Source: an uncultured Bacilli bacterium (GTDB lineage Bacteria; Bacillota_I; Bacilli_A; RF39; UBA660). From it: a DNA stretch of 64,000 nucleotides. The number at the start of each line of letters is the position of its first letter. Positions within the stretch are counted from its first letter, which is position 1. The notes under the pieces are model-generated. The model did no database searches. It saw nothing but the letters and a program-made list of their open reading frames with translations, and was not told the origin of the DNA. The position numbers and the translations under genes were made by a program. The stretch lies in contig CAKPHH010000001.1 in assembly GCA_934157235.1 (NCBI GenBank), forward strand, positions 186,001-250,000. The letters run 5' to 3'. Positions 1 to 8,411 of this stretch are shown here, piece after piece.

Positions 1-1
1 A

Positions 2-769
2 AATGCTAAGATTAGTGAGTTAAAAGAAGCAAAGGCGTATGGTATAAGCGATGAAGAACGTGATTTAAGTAAGTTAGATAGTTTCAAAAAAACCCTAAAT
101 GCTAATTCTAAGTTCACTGCTAAAACTACAACTAAAACTACAACTGAAACAGTAACAGAATATAGAACAGAAACAACAAGAGAAACAACAGGCGATAGAG
201 ATCAAGCTGTAAAAGCTGCCGGTGCTGATAAAGTAGACGCTGCTGAAAGAGAAGCAGATAAAGCAGTTAAAAAAGAAAACGAAGCAGCTCGTAAAGATGC
301 CGAGAAAAAAGCTGATGAAGAAGCTAAACGCCAACAAGAAAAATCTGATGCTGAAAAGAAAGTCTTAGAAAACGACATAGCTCAAAAAGATAAGGATTTA
401 CAAGATAAAATCGACAAAGCAAACGAAGATATTAATAATGATCAATCAGTAAGTGAAAAAGATTTTGGCGACCATGACGTTGATTTTGATAACGATCATT
501 CAGACAAAGATGGTAAGTTAAATGATTCTGTTAAGGATATTACAACAGATCCATCTGGTGATATGACAAATCAACCATTACCAGATCCAAATGCTGATGA
601 TGAATATGTATCTACACCAAGTAAAAAAGCAACAGATCAAACAATCTATGAGTATGAAGAACCATACACTATGACAAATGAAGAAAAAGCTGCTGCTATA
701 GTAGAACAAATGGCAAATGAAACAACATATGGTGTTGATAGAGCAAAAACATATACATATCATAAATAA
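2..769 (+). CDS. 3' part of a highly charged, Thr- and Lys/Glu-rich protein (5' end outside window)
   Basis: The frame is open from the window edge to a TAA, so only the C-terminal 255 residues are visible. I do not recognise a family. The visible part has a Thr/Lys/Glu-rich stretch (about residues 40-65, TTTKTTTETVTEYRTETT), then a long Ala/Lys/Glu/Asp-rich segment likely to be helical or coiled coil (about 75-150), an Asp/His-rich patch (about 155-175), and a tail ending TYTYHK. It has no membrane segment and no LPxTG sorting signal. Composition suggests a surface or structural low-complexity protein. It ends at a strong terminator shared with the convergent gene. Confident as coding, unsure of role. 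Confidence 0.8.
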   Translation, partial: NAKISELKEAKAYGISDEERDLSKLDSFKKTLNANSKFTAKTTTKTTTETVTEYRTETTRETTGDRDQAVKAAGADKVDAAEREADKAVKKENEAARKDAEKKADEEAKRQQEKSDAEKKVLENDIAQKDKDLQDKIDKANEDINNDQSVSEKDFGDHDVDFDNDHSDKDGKLNDSVKDITTDPSGDMTNQPLPDPNADDEYVSTPSKKATDQTIYEYEEPYTMTNEEKAAAIVEQMANETTYGVDRAKTYTYHK

Positions 770-770
770 A

Positions 771-796
771 AAAGAGACTTTCAATAAAGTCTCTTT
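771..796. terminator. bidirectional Rho-independent terminator
   Basis: The perfect 11-bp inverted repeat AAAGAGACTTT / AAAGTCTCTTT has a 4-nt CAAT loop. It lies between two convergent genes and has A/T tracts on both sides, so it can terminate both. Confidence 0.9.
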
Positions 797-802
797 TACT
801 TG

Positions 803-1423
803 TTATTTACTTTTTACAATATTTCTCTTTTCAATCTTATAATTTTCTATTTGACAATTATCACTCATACATGAATCACAAGTCGTTAAAGTAAAACTTT
901 TCAAATCTTTAGAAATATCAAAATCTAAAGCAGACTCATTTATTTTTAATTTTTTACCATCACTAGTCATTATCATAATTTTACTTGAGTTGCATTGCTT
1001 TGCGACAAATGAATTAAAGATATAAACATTGTTAGATTGAATAATTTCAAAATAAGCAGCAGCGTTCTTTGAATAAATATTATCATTATCTATTGTTAAA
1101 ACCTTTTTATCTTTTAGATAAATATTCGCTTTATATTTATATATAACACCATCATCACTATTTTCTTGTTCCTTACTAACAAATTCAATCTTTAAATCCT
1201 TATTAAAGTTATAAGATTCTTGTTCATCTGTTAAATACAACTTTCTCGTAAATTTAATAGAGACATCTGGAGAAAAATTTATTTTATTTTCTTCTTTATT
1301 AGTATAGTTTAACCAGACTCCATATAGTAAAAGAATTGTCAAAGCAATAAGTGCTAAACTATGTTTATTAATAAAACTCTTCTTATTAACAATTTCTTTT
1401 TTCTTGTTATTATATTTCTTCAC
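803..1423 (-). CDS. membrane-anchored protein of unknown function
   Basis: The protein has a short basic N-terminus, one transmembrane segment (about residues 22-38) and then a roughly 165-residue extracytoplasmic domain with no family I recognise. Four cysteines lie in its C-terminal half, three of them in the motif TCDSCMSDNC near the end, which may form disulfides or bind metal. I chose the GTG start at 1423 because GGAGG sits 7 nt upstream; an in-frame GTG at 1438 would place the Shine-Dalgarno inside the gene. It is monocistronic and convergent with the preceding gene. Confidence 0.75.
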   Translation of the reverse strand: MKKYNNKKKEIVNKKSFINKHSLALIALTILLLYGVWLNYTNKEENKINFSPDVSIKFTRKLYLTDEQESYNFNKDLKIEFVSKEQENSDDGVIYKYKANIYLKDKKVLTIDNDNIYSKNAAAYFEIIQSNNVYIFNSFVAKQCNSSKIMIMTSDGKKLKINESALDFDISKDLKSFTLTTCDSCMSDNCQIENYKIEKRNIVKSK

Positions 1424-1566
1424 CAAAATTCCTCCCACTAATATTAAAGTTTATAATAATTATATTTACCAAAAGTATACCATAATTAAGTATTCAAGTC
1501 AAGCTAATTAAATTTATACAATGGTGTCTACGTAGAAAACATATATTCGCTTTTTTTAAGTTTAAT

Positions 1567-1595
1567 TTGACAAAATAAGACTTTTGTGTTATAAT
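1567..1595 (+). promoter_or_regulatory. consensus sigma-A promoter
   Basis: TTGACA (1567-1572), a 17-bp spacer and TATAAT (1590-1595), with an upstream TG forming an extended -10. Both hexamers are perfect. It drives the gene at 1666. Confidence 0.9.
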
Positions 1596-1599
1596 ATGT

Positions 1600-1630
1600 G
1601 TACTTTGAAGGTGAGAGACCCGAAGTATAC
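1600..1630 (+). promoter_or_regulatory. structured 5' leader hairpin
   Basis: Starting almost at the expected +1, the leader can fold into GTAC/TTTG pairing with CGAAG/TAC, plus an inner GGT/ACC stem and a GAGAG loop. There is no U-tract, so it is not a terminator. It could stabilise the mRNA or bind a regulator; I do not match it to a known riboswitch. Confidence 0.4.
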
Positions 1631-1665
1631 AAAATTAAAATTTATATAGGGTGGGGTTGAGTATA

Positions 1666-2085
1666 ATGAATAATGCGTATATTTTCGAGTATTTGGATGA
1701 AAATGATTTTCGTAAAAAGGAAAGATCAGTTAGAAAGTATAACATGTTAGCTTATAAGAAATTAACTTTTAATTATTATCCAGAATTACGTAAAGGTAAC
1801 TTTTTAGGTAAAGAGATTAATAAGAATGAAAAGAATAATACAATAAGCTATGAATTGAAATTACCTACTGATGAATTATTTGTTAAAGTACATGGTGAAA
1901 TTACATTACACTATACTGTATATACAGAAAAGAAAATAATCCTTTTAACAAACATTACACCAGAAGGAATTTTAGATGAAGGACACAGAGCTGAATTATC
2001 AACATATAAAGGTGTTATGATTTCAAAAACTAATCCAGAGAAAGATATGTTCAAAATTAATTTAATTAATATGTTAGGAAAATAG
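1666..2085 (+). CDS. conserved-looking cytoplasmic protein of unknown function
   Basis: This 139-residue protein has no signal peptide or membrane segment. Its middle is rich in alternating hydrophobic residues, suggesting a beta-sandwich or similar fold (for example LFVKVHGEITLHYTVY). I do not recognise the family. I chose the ATG at 1666, preceded by a GGTGGGG Shine-Dalgarno-like run; an in-frame GTG at 1651 lies within that run. A perfect promoter and a terminator bracket the gene, so it is a strongly expressed single-gene unit, consistent with a housekeeping or stress role (inference). Confidence 0.75.
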   Translation: MNNAYIFEYLDENDFRKKERSVRKYNMLAYKKLTFNYYPELRKGNFLGKEINKNEKNNTISYELKLPTDELFVKVHGEITLHYTVYTEKKIILLTNITPEGILDEGHRAELSTYKGVMISKTNPEKDMFKINLINMLGK

Positions 2086-2106
2086 GATAATTTATCCTAT
2101 TTTTTT
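2082..2106 (+). terminator. Rho-independent terminator
   Basis: ATAGGATAA pairs with TTATCCTAT, followed by a run of seven T. It overlaps the stop codon of the preceding gene. Confidence 0.85.
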
Positions 2107-2116
2107 ATATTTTCTC

Positions 2117-2145
2117 TTGCAACAATTCTAAATATATGCTATTAT
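2117..2145 (+). promoter_or_regulatory. promoter of the tRNA pair
   Basis: TTGCAA (2117-2122), a 17-bp spacer and TATTAT (2140-2145), 12 nt before the first tRNA base. Confidence 0.7.
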
Positions 2146-2156
2146 TAAATAGCAAT

Positions 2157-2233
2157 GGACCCTTAGCTCAGTTGGTTAGAGCATCCGGCTCATAACCGGG
2201 CGGTCACAGGTTCGAGTCCTGTAGGGTCCACCA
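2157..2233 (+). tRNA. tRNA-Ile2 (anticodon CAT, lysidine type) rather than tRNA-Met
   Basis: This is a complete cloverleaf with CCA encoded. The acceptor stem is GGACCCT/AGGGTCC, the T-loop TTCGAGT and the anticodon CAT at 2191-2193. The body (GGACCCTTAGCTCAGTTGG, discriminator A, GGCTCATAACC anticodon arm) resembles Bacillota tRNA-Ile2, whose C34 is modified by TilS to read AUA, rather than elongator tRNA-Met. The Ile2 assignment is by remembered similarity; the CAT anticodon is directly visible. Confidence 0.88.
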
Positions 2234-2246
2234 TTTATATTTTGAT

Positions 2247-2331
2247 GCGGGTATGGCGGAATTGGCAGACGCGCTAGACTTAGGATCTAGTGCCGCAAGG
2301 CTTGCAGGTTCAACTCCTGTTACCCGCACCA
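2247..2331 (+). tRNA. tRNA-Leu (anticodon TAG)
   Basis: This class II tRNA has a long variable arm (TGCCGCAAGGCTT). The acceptor stem is GCGGGTA/TACCCGC, the anticodon stem CTAGA/TCTAG with loop CTTAGGA, giving anticodon TAG. CCA is encoded. It lies 13 nt after the previous tRNA and is co-transcribed with it. Confidence 0.95.
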
Positions 2332-2368
2332 TTATTGTATAATAGGTTCACTCGAACTTTTTATAGAT

Positions 2369-2394
2369 AATCAGTCCAGACGGCTGATTTTTTT
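2369..2394 (+). terminator. terminator of the tRNA operon
   Basis: AATCAG..CC pairs with GG.CTGATT, followed by seven T. A smaller GTTC/GAAC hairpin with a short T-run lies just upstream (about 2346-2362). Confidence 0.8.
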
Positions 2395-2480
2395 GTTTAT
2401 TATTCAAAGCAATTCGCCATAATTGTTATAGTAAAATAATAGATCATATGATAGAATATAAAGCAAAAAAGGAGAATTAT

Positions 2481-3707
2481 ATGAGCGTTTTAGAAAGATT
2501 TTTAAAATATATATCAATAGACACAACATCATTTGAAGATGCGGAGGAACATGTTACTAAAGGACAATTTATCCTAGCAAAATTATTAGAAAAAGAGTTA
2601 CAAGACTTAAAGCTAGACTTTGTTCATTATGATAAAAAACATTGTTACGTATATGGAATTCTAAAAGGAGATTCTTCTCTTCCTAAAATAGGATTTGTAT
2701 CCCACTTAGATACTTCTAGTGCCGTTCCTGGCAATGATATTAAGCCAAACATAATAAAAAACTATGATGGAAAGTCTAGAAAATTAAATGAAAATATCCT
2801 ACTATCTAGTGAAGATTTTCCAGACTTAAAAAATCATCAAGGTAAAACTCTAGTCACAACAGATGGAACGACCTTACTAGGAGCAGATGACAAAGCTGGA
2901 ATTGCCGAAATTATGACTATGTTAGAGTATTTTTCTACCCATGATAAAAAGCATGGTGATATTTATATTTGTTTTACACCAAATGAAGAAATTGGTATTG
3001 GCGTTGAACATTTAAACTATGAGCTTTTTAATCCAGATTTTGCTTATACAGTAGATGGTAGTGACTTGGGTGAATTTTCTTATGAAAACTTTAATGCCGC
3101 TTCAGCAGTGATAAACATAAAAGGAGTTTCTACTCATACCGGTTACGCGAAAGACAAAATGGTTAATGCCCTTGTTCTTGCTAACTTAATTAATGCTGGT
3201 CTACCAGCCGAAAGACCAGAAAATACTGAAGGAAAAGAAGGCTTCTTTCATCTTGAAAAGCTAAATGGAACAGTTACCGAAGCCACCATGAAATATATTA
3301 TCAGAGACTTCGATAAAGATAACTTTCAGCACAGAAAAGAAATATTACAAAAAATAGTCGAAAGACTAAATGAAGAATATAACAATCCAATTACTTTAAC
3401 CATACAAGACACTTATCGTAATATGTTTGAAGTAATTGAAAAAGAAAGTTCCTTAATAACTAGAACCTTAGATTCTATTAAAAGTCTAGATATAGAGCCA
3501 AATGTACTTCCCATAAGAGGTGGAACAGATGGAACTGATATAAGTTATGCTGGCATTCCTTGTCCTAATCTAGGTGCAGGTGGCCATAATTTCCATAGTG
3601 TCTATGAATATGTTGCGGTAGAGGACATGGAAAAAACTAGCGAAATACTAGTAGCGTTAGTTCAAAATTTTGCCAAAGAAGATACCAATAAAACTCTAAA
3701 AAAATAA
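2481..3707 (+). CDS. pepT: peptidase T (tripeptide aminopeptidase)
   Basis: This is a cytoplasmic M20B dizinc aminopeptidase that removes N-terminal residues from tripeptides. The 408-residue length fits PepT. Visible active-site motifs are H75/D77 in SHLDTSSAVPG, bridging D136 in LGADDKAG, catalytic E169 with E170 in TPNEEIGIG, D192 in TVDGSDLG, and a C-terminal metal His in GGHNFHSVYEY. I chose the ATG at 2481, which has AAGGAG 7 nt upstream, over an in-frame ATG at 2448. The HD-domain gene follows after 16 nt and is probably co-transcribed. Confidence 0.95.
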   Translation: MSVLERFLKYISIDTTSFEDAEEHVTKGQFILAKLLEKELQDLKLDFVHYDKKHCYVYGILKGDSSLPKIGFVSHLDTSSAVPGNDIKPNIIKNYDGKSRKLNENILLSSEDFPDLKNHQGKTLVTTDGTTLLGADDKAGIAEIMTMLEYFSTHDKKHGDIYICFTPNEEIGIGVEHLNYELFNPDFAYTVDGSDLGEFSYENFNAASAVINIKGVSTHTGYAKDKMVNALVLANLINAGLPAERPENTEGKEGFFHLEKLNGTVTEATMKYIIRDFDKDNFQHRKEILQKIVERLNEEYNNPITLTIQDTYRNMFEVIEKESSLITRTLDSIKSLDIEPNVLPIRGGTDGTDISYAGIPCPNLGAGGHNFHSVYEYVAVEDMEKTSEILVALVQNFAKEDTNKTLKK

Positions 3708-3723
3708 AACAGTAGGTGACTTT

Positions 3724-4731
3724 ATGCATGAATATTTACAAGTTTTTATTGATGAAGAATACCCAGAATTTATCGATAAATATCTAAATACTAAAACCCT
3801 TAATCGACTACGTTCAGTTACTCAATTTTGTGGTAGTGACTATACAAATCTTTATAGTCCTAGATTTTTATATACTCGTTTTGATCATAGTCTAGTCGTT
3901 GCTCATATGACTTGGCATTTTACTCACGATAAAAAAGAAACCATTGCGGCACTTTTACATGATATTGGAACTCCTTGCTTTGCCCATTGTATAGACTATG
4001 TCTTTGGCGACTATATGCAACAAGAAAGTTCTGAAAGAAGTATAGCAACAGTCGTTCAAGAAGATCAAGAATTACAATCCTATTTAAAAATGGATGGTAT
4101 CGCTAGCACTGATTTAGAAGAGACCAAACAATATCCTATTCTTGAAAATAAGTCTCCAAAGCTCTGCACAGATCGTCTTGATGGTGTTCTTCATACTTGC
4201 TATATTTGGTTACATACTCATCCTTTAAACGAAATAAGTGAAGTATATTCTGATTTAATAGTATTAGAAAATGAAGACAGTCAAAAAGAAATAGGTTTTA
4301 AAACGAAAGACAAGGCTGAAAAATTTACTTCTATGGTTGAAATTTATGCAAAAGAACTCCAAGGAAACACCGACAAATTTGTAATGCAATATATTTCAGA
4401 AGCGGTTAAAAGATTACTTTCCCTAGGACTTATTGAAAAAGAAGACCTCTATACTAAAAAAGAATCCCAAATAGTTGACCTTTTAGCTTTAAACATTCCC
4501 TCTTGGGAATCGTTTACTAACGCAACTAATATCGAAAGAACAACAACTGCTCCTGACAACTTCTATATTTCTTTCGATACCAAGAAGAGAAATACCATCC
4601 CATTAGTAAAAACAGACCAAGAACCAAAAAGAATAGATACTATCATTCCTACAGTCCAAGACACCTACCTAAAAATAGCAACCTATAAAGACACTAAATA
4701 TGCCTACGTTAAGTCCATAAAAACTATTTAA
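3724..4731 (+). CDS. HD-domain phosphohydrolase
   Basis: This 335-residue cytoplasmic protein of the dGTPase-like HD superfamily probably hydrolyses a nucleotide or other phosphoester. Metal ligands are visible: H55 in RFDHSLVVAH, the H79-D80 doublet in LLHDIGTPCFAH, and a later Asp in LCTDRLDG. A GTAGGTGA Shine-Dalgarno precedes ATG 3724. It lies directly downstream of pepT and is followed by a terminator, so the two form one transcription unit. The exact substrate cannot be read from sequence. Confidence 0.8.
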   Translation: MHEYLQVFIDEEYPEFIDKYLNTKTLNRLRSVTQFCGSDYTNLYSPRFLYTRFDHSLVVAHMTWHFTHDKKETIAALLHDIGTPCFAHCIDYVFGDYMQQESSERSIATVVQEDQELQSYLKMDGIASTDLEETKQYPILENKSPKLCTDRLDGVLHTCYIWLHTHPLNEISEVYSDLIVLENEDSQKEIGFKTKDKAEKFTSMVEIYAKELQGNTDKFVMQYISEAVKRLLSLGLIEKEDLYTKKESQIVDLLALNIPSWESFTNATNIERTTTAPDNFYISFDTKKRNTIPLVKTDQEPKRIDTIIPTVQDTYLKIATYKDTKYAYVKSIKTI

Positions 4732-4738
4732 TAAATGT

Positions 4739-4769
4739 AAAAATAGAAGAAACTAAACTTCTATTTTTT
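4739..4769 (+). terminator. Rho-independent terminator
   Basis: AAAAATAGAAG pairs with CTTCTATTTTT across an 8-nt loop, with a T-run included in the 3' arm. Confidence 0.9.
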
Positions 4770-4816
4770 CTTTTTCAAAATATCGTGTTATAATATATAA
4801 AGATAGGAGAAAACGT

Positions 4817-5722
4817 ATGAAGAAAAACAAAAAGAAAAGTATCTTAATTTTAATTATCTTAGTTATTGCTTATCTTTGTAATACTCTTACCTTAGAAGAA
4901 AAAACGCCCCCAAAAAAAGAATCACAAGAGCGTAAAACAGAAGATGTAATCAATTCTAAAGAATTATTAAACGTTTATTTTTTAGATGTTGGTCAAGCTG
5001 ATTCAATTTTACTTGAAAACGATCATCATTATATGTTAATTGATGCTGGTAACAATGAAGATGGTGCCAAACTAGTAACTTATTTTAAGAACCTAGGAAT
5101 TACTAAATTTGACTATGTAATTGGAACGCATGCCCATGAAGATCATATTGGTGGTATGGATGATATAATTAAAAATTTTGAGATTGGCACTTTTTATATG
5201 CCCGATGTCATCACTACAACAAAGACTTTCGAAGATGTCCTAGATGCCTTAGAACAAGAACAAATTGCTTTTGAAACACCCAAAGTAGCTCAGACATTTA
5301 ATTTTAATAACACCTCTGTCACAACACTATCAGTAACAGATAATGAAAAAGATTTGAATAATACCTCAATTGTCTTAAAAGTAAAATATAAAAATACCAG
5401 TTTCTTATTTACTGGTGATATGGAATCAAAAATAGAAAGTCAAATTTTAACCCAAAATATAAAAAGCGATGTCTTAAAAGTAGGACATCATGGATCTAGA
5501 TATTCAACTTCTAAAGCTTTCTTAGAAAAAGTTAGCCCAACATATGCTGTTATTTCCGTTGGAAAAAACAATACCTATAATCATCCGAATGAAGAAACTC
5601 TAGAACGTCTCCAAGCAAAAAAAATTAAAGTTTATCGAACAGACCAAAATGGAACAATAATCGCTAGTTCCAATGGTACAATAATAACATTCAGTACCAT
5701 AAATACCGATACGAATGGATAG
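4817..5722 (+). CDS. ComEC-like metallo-beta-lactamase-fold hydrolase, membrane-anchored
   Basis: The N-terminal signal-anchor (about residues 8-24) precedes an extracytoplasmic metallo-beta-lactamase domain resembling the C-terminal domain of ComEC. It begins NVYFLDVGQADSILL, carries the metal motif HAHEDH at 105-110, and has later GDM and KVGHHGSRYS motifs. Related stand-alone proteins are often secreted nucleases or phosphodiesterases; the activity here is inference. There is a Cys at residue 21, but the preceding Leu makes a lipobox unlikely. An extended -10 (TGTTATAAT, 4786-4794) lies upstream. The gene is followed 9 nt later by a DUF3006 gene, its usual partner. Confidence 0.88.
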   Translation: MKKNKKKSILILIILVIAYLCNTLTLEEKTPPKKESQERKTEDVINSKELLNVYFLDVGQADSILLENDHHYMLIDAGNNEDGAKLVTYFKNLGITKFDYVIGTHAHEDHIGGMDDIIKNFEIGTFYMPDVITTTKTFEDVLDALEQEQIAFETPKVAQTFNFNNTSVTTLSVTDNEKDLNNTSIVLKVKYKNTSFLFTGDMESKIESQILTQNIKSDVLKVGHHGSRYSTSKAFLEKVSPTYAVISVGKNNTYNHPNEETLERLQAKKIKVYRTDQNGTIIASSNGTIITFSTINTDTNG

Positions 5723-5731
5723 GTGATAACA

Positions 5732-5962
5732 ATGAAATATGCAATTGATAAAATAGAAGATGACATCATTGTTTTAGAAAACTTAGACACAAAGGAACTT
5801 AAAGAAGTATCATCCTCACAAATATTAGGAGAACCTCACGAAGGTGCTATTGTTCTTGAACAAGAAGAAAATTACATCATTTCCGAAACAGAAGAAACTA
5901 AAAGACGTCAAATGTTAAAGGAAAAATTAGAAAGACTAAAGAATCTAAAAAAATCCCAATAA
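5732..5962 (+). CDS. DUF3006-family protein
   Basis: This 76-residue acidic protein has a short beta-rich N-terminus (AIDKIEDDIIVLEN) and a charged C-terminal helix. It matches the small DUF3006 family commonly found beside ComEC-like metallo-beta-lactamases; its function is unknown. I chose ATG 5732, which has AGGTG 8 nt upstream, rather than GTG 5723, which overlaps that site. It is probably translated from the same mRNA as the hydrolase. Confidence 0.75.
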   Translation: MKYAIDKIEDDIIVLENLDTKELKEVSSSQILGEPHEGAIVLEQEENYIISETEETKRRQMLKEKLERLKNLKKSQ

Positions 5963-6024
5963 AGACTTTATTGAAAAAGAAAATTTAGTATGGTAAAATA
6001 CGAATATAATAGGAGGAAAATAAT

Positions 6025-6546
6025 ATGATGAAAAAGTTGAAAAACCCTATCAATGTTTTATTACTTTTTATAATCGCTATTTTAGCTCAGTTTATAATAC
6101 TTCCTCCTTTTCTTAGAATTGTTATAGCTGATGTAAATTTATCAAATAAAAAAGATCCAACTACCAAAATAAATAAAGATATAGAAGTCTTAGTATGTAC
6201 TAAATTTGATTTACCAACATCAACTCTCATAACCAGTAGAACAAGTTATAAATATACTGAACCAAATCAACTAACCATAACTTATGAAAAAATTGAGTCT
6301 AATGCCAATCTAACTAGTGAAAAAACTTCATCCTCTTCCACCACAAATGAAGAATTAGACTTTTTCTCCTCAATAGATGGTGTTGAAATAACCAAACAAA
6401 AAAATAAAACTATTATCTTAATACCAGACTATGTAGTAGAATTAAATGAAGCTAACGAGACTCTTCTTGAATATTTTAATAATATAGAAACCCAGCAAAA
6501 GTTCTATGAAGAAAAAAGTTACAAATGTGAAAAGGCTAAGAATTAG
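6025..6546 (+). CDS. membrane-anchored protein of unknown function
   Basis: This 173-residue protein has one N-terminal transmembrane segment (about residues 9-35) and an extracytoplasmic tail with a Ser/Thr-rich linker (about 98-112). Two cysteines (LVCTKF and SYKCEK) could form a disulfide. AGGAGG lies upstream of a double ATG. Its last 11 bp overlap the 3' end of the convergent Ger(x)C-like gene, and no terminator separates them. I do not recognise the family. Confidence 0.7.
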   Translation: MMKKLKNPINVLLLFIIAILAQFIILPPFLRIVIADVNLSNKKDPTTKINKDIEVLVCTKFDLPTSTLITSRTSYKYTEPNQLTITYEKIESNANLTSEKTSSSSTTNEELDFFSSIDGVEITKQKNKTIILIPDYVVELNEANETLLEYFNNIETQQKFYEEKSYKCEKAKN

Positions 6547-6940
6547 TCTTTTTTAAGTGTTCTTTTATATCACCAGATGGATGATAAACATTTCTAGGTT
6601 TAATCTTTAAAACCTCCTTTATATAATCACTATTTTCAATATCTGTAACTAAAAATTTAACTTTATTATAATATAGTTTTTTCTTTGTCTTATCTTGAAC
6701 TCTTTCTATTGCTTTTTCTAAATCTGAACTTTCTCCTTCATAATACTTAAACTCATAATCAATTCCCATATCACTTCTAACTGGTATAACCTCCTTCATG
6801 TAAACTATATAAGAATGATTCTTATATTCAACTCCAACACCTTGAATAATCGCTAAATCATTTAATTCATGATACTCTGGTATTTTTATAATAAAACCAA
6901 ACATAATGATTAAAACAACAAGTACAATAATCTTTTTCAT
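6536..6940 (-). CDS. short Ger(x)C-like germination protein (N-terminal part only)
   Basis: The protein begins with a hydrophobic segment (about 3-20) followed by YHELNDLAIIQGVGVEY, which matches the start of the mature Ger(x)C/GerAC lipoprotein domain. GerAC proteins are usually about 370-400 residues; this is 134, stopping after the first domain. The lipobox Cys that normally precedes the ELND motif is absent, so it would be a signal-anchored rather than lipidated protein. Its ATG overlaps the stop of the GerA gene (ATGA), indicating translational coupling. Either a reduced functional form or a C-terminal truncation. Confidence 0.75.
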   Translation of the reverse strand: MKKIIVLVVLIIMFGFIIKIPEYHELNDLAIIQGVGVEYKNHSYIVYMKEVIPVRSDMGIDYEFKYYEGESSDLEKAIERVQDKTKKKLYYNKVKFLVTDIENSDYIKEVLKIKPRNVYHPSGDIKEHLKKTNS

Positions 6941-8334
6941 TTATATCTTCCCCTCACAATATTCTTAGTCAAGAAAGAATTTCTCTTCTTTACACTTTCT
7001 TCCCTTTTTATAAAAGAATCATTTATCTCATTCTTATCAAACGGAATAAAAGGTGCTAAGTAAGGTATCCCAAATACTTTCAAAGTAAGTAGTTTATAAA
7101 TCATATAAACAGTTCCAATTATTACTCCATATATTCCAAGCAATGTTCCTAAAAGTAAAAGTATTATTTTATATATTCTTAAAGCATTTACTAATTCAAT
7201 TGATGAGAAAACAAGTCCAGCAATGGAAGAAATCGCTACAACTATAATCATAATAGGGGAAACTATTCCGGCACTAACAGCAGCATCTCCTAAAATTAAT
7301 CCTCCAAGTATGGAAATAGAAGATCCAGATGTATTAGACATTCTAATATCAGATTCTTTAAGTATTTCAAAACAAACAATCATAAATAGTGCTTCAATAT
7401 AAGCCGGAAAAGGAACAAAAGTTCTTCCTGCTTTAAGCATCAGTAATAAATCAAGTGGCACTATATCATAATTCCTAGTCGTAACCGCAATATAACAAGC
7501 TGGTGTAAATATTGCTATTAAAAAGGCCAAAACACGTATAATTCTAATAAATGTTGTATTAAAGGATTTTTGATAATAATCATCTGTCGTATGAAAAAAA
7601 TCTATAAAAAAACTAGGTAAAATTAAAGCGTAAGGACTCATATCAACAAGTACCACAACTTTTCCCTCTAACAATGCCATTGCACTTTTATCTGGTCTTT
7701 CACTCATCATAATAGTAGGAAAGAAACTCTTTTGTCCCTCTAAAGTTATTTTCAAATAACTAGAATCAATTATCCCATCAATATCAATTCTTTGCAGTAC
7801 CTCATAAATTCTCTTAACTATTTTCTTATTTACAATATCATCTACATATAAGATCCCAACTTTAGTCTTACTTATAACTCCAATATCTAAATTCTTAACT
7901 TTCAAGTCACAAGTCTTAATTCTTCTTCTAATTAATCCTAAATTAGTATTATAATTTTCTGAAAAACTATCTTTTGGTCCCGATAAAGATAATTCACTCT
8001 GAATATTATTAATACCTCTATCTAATTTAGCCTTAACTTCAACTGCATATATCTTCTTATCAAATATAATTAAAAATCCATTATTTACAAAATCATATAC
8101 CTGATTTTTTTTAATTTTATAAATATTAACAGTAGGTAAATAATCTTCTAATCTTTTAAAATTACTCTTCTTCAAATTAAGTAAACTCTTAAGTACAAAG
8201 TTATCTATACTAGAACTATCTGTAAGAACTTCATTGTAAAATAACGTTATTGTCTTACTATCAATACATATATCTTTAATTTTATAATCACTCGAAGTCC
8301 CAACTTTTAATTTAATATTTTTAATTATACTCAT
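6937..8334 (-). CDS. GerA-family spore germination protein
   Basis: This is an inner-membrane nutrient-receptor A subunit. The 465-residue protein has the soluble N-terminal region (about 1-240), then hydrophobic helices (about 265-285, 300-325, 345-420). Family motifs include LEGKVVVLVDMSPYALILPS, where GerA proteins have a related sequence, and FVPFPAYIEALFMIVCFEIL. Start chosen at ATG 8334 with a GGTGATT site upstream; GTG 8343 is alternative. It forms a two-gene operon with the Ger(x)C-like gene. The usual GerB permease gene is missing between or beside them. Confidence 0.9.
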   Translation of the reverse strand: MSIIKNIKLKVGTSSDYKIKDICIDSKTITLFYNEVLTDSSSIDNFVLKSLLNLKKSNFKRLEDYLPTVNIYKIKKNQVYDFVNNGFLIIFDKKIYAVEVKAKLDRGINNIQSELSLSGPKDSFSENYNTNLGLIRRRIKTCDLKVKNLDIGVISKTKVGILYVDDIVNKKIVKRIYEVLQRIDIDGIIDSSYLKITLEGQKSFFPTIMMSERPDKSAMALLEGKVVVLVDMSPYALILPSFFIDFFHTTDDYYQKSFNTTFIRIIRVLAFLIAIFTPACYIAVTTRNYDIVPLDLLLMLKAGRTFVPFPAYIEALFMIVCFEILKESDIRMSNTSGSSISILGGLILGDAAVSAGIVSPIMIIVVAISSIAGLVFSSIELVNALRIYKIILLLLGTLLGIYGVIIGTVYMIYKLLTLKVFGIPYLAPFIPFDKNEINDSFIKREESVKKRNSFLTKNIVRGRYK

Positions 8335-8411
8335 AGAAATCACCGTTACTATTATGGATTTTTATTTTAAAAATTATGTATAGTTTGCTATAATATAAAT
8401 AGAGGTATGTT

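Noticed and set aside
95..337. Minus-strand ORF with a Phe/Ser/Cys-rich hydrophobic sequence
   Set aside because: It is the antisense shadow of a Glu/Lys-rich coding region, has no Shine-Dalgarno and no sensible protein composition.
2157..2233. tRNA-Met elongator
   Set aside because: The CAT anticodon fits, but the whole arm pattern (GGACCCTTAGCTCAGTTGG, GGCTCATAACC, discriminator A) looks like tRNA-Ile2; not certain, so stated as the preferred call.
6025..6940. Frameshift joining the 6025 gene with the Ger(x)C-like gene
   Set aside because: They lie on opposite strands and each has its own start signal; the 11-bp overlap is just tail-to-tail packing.
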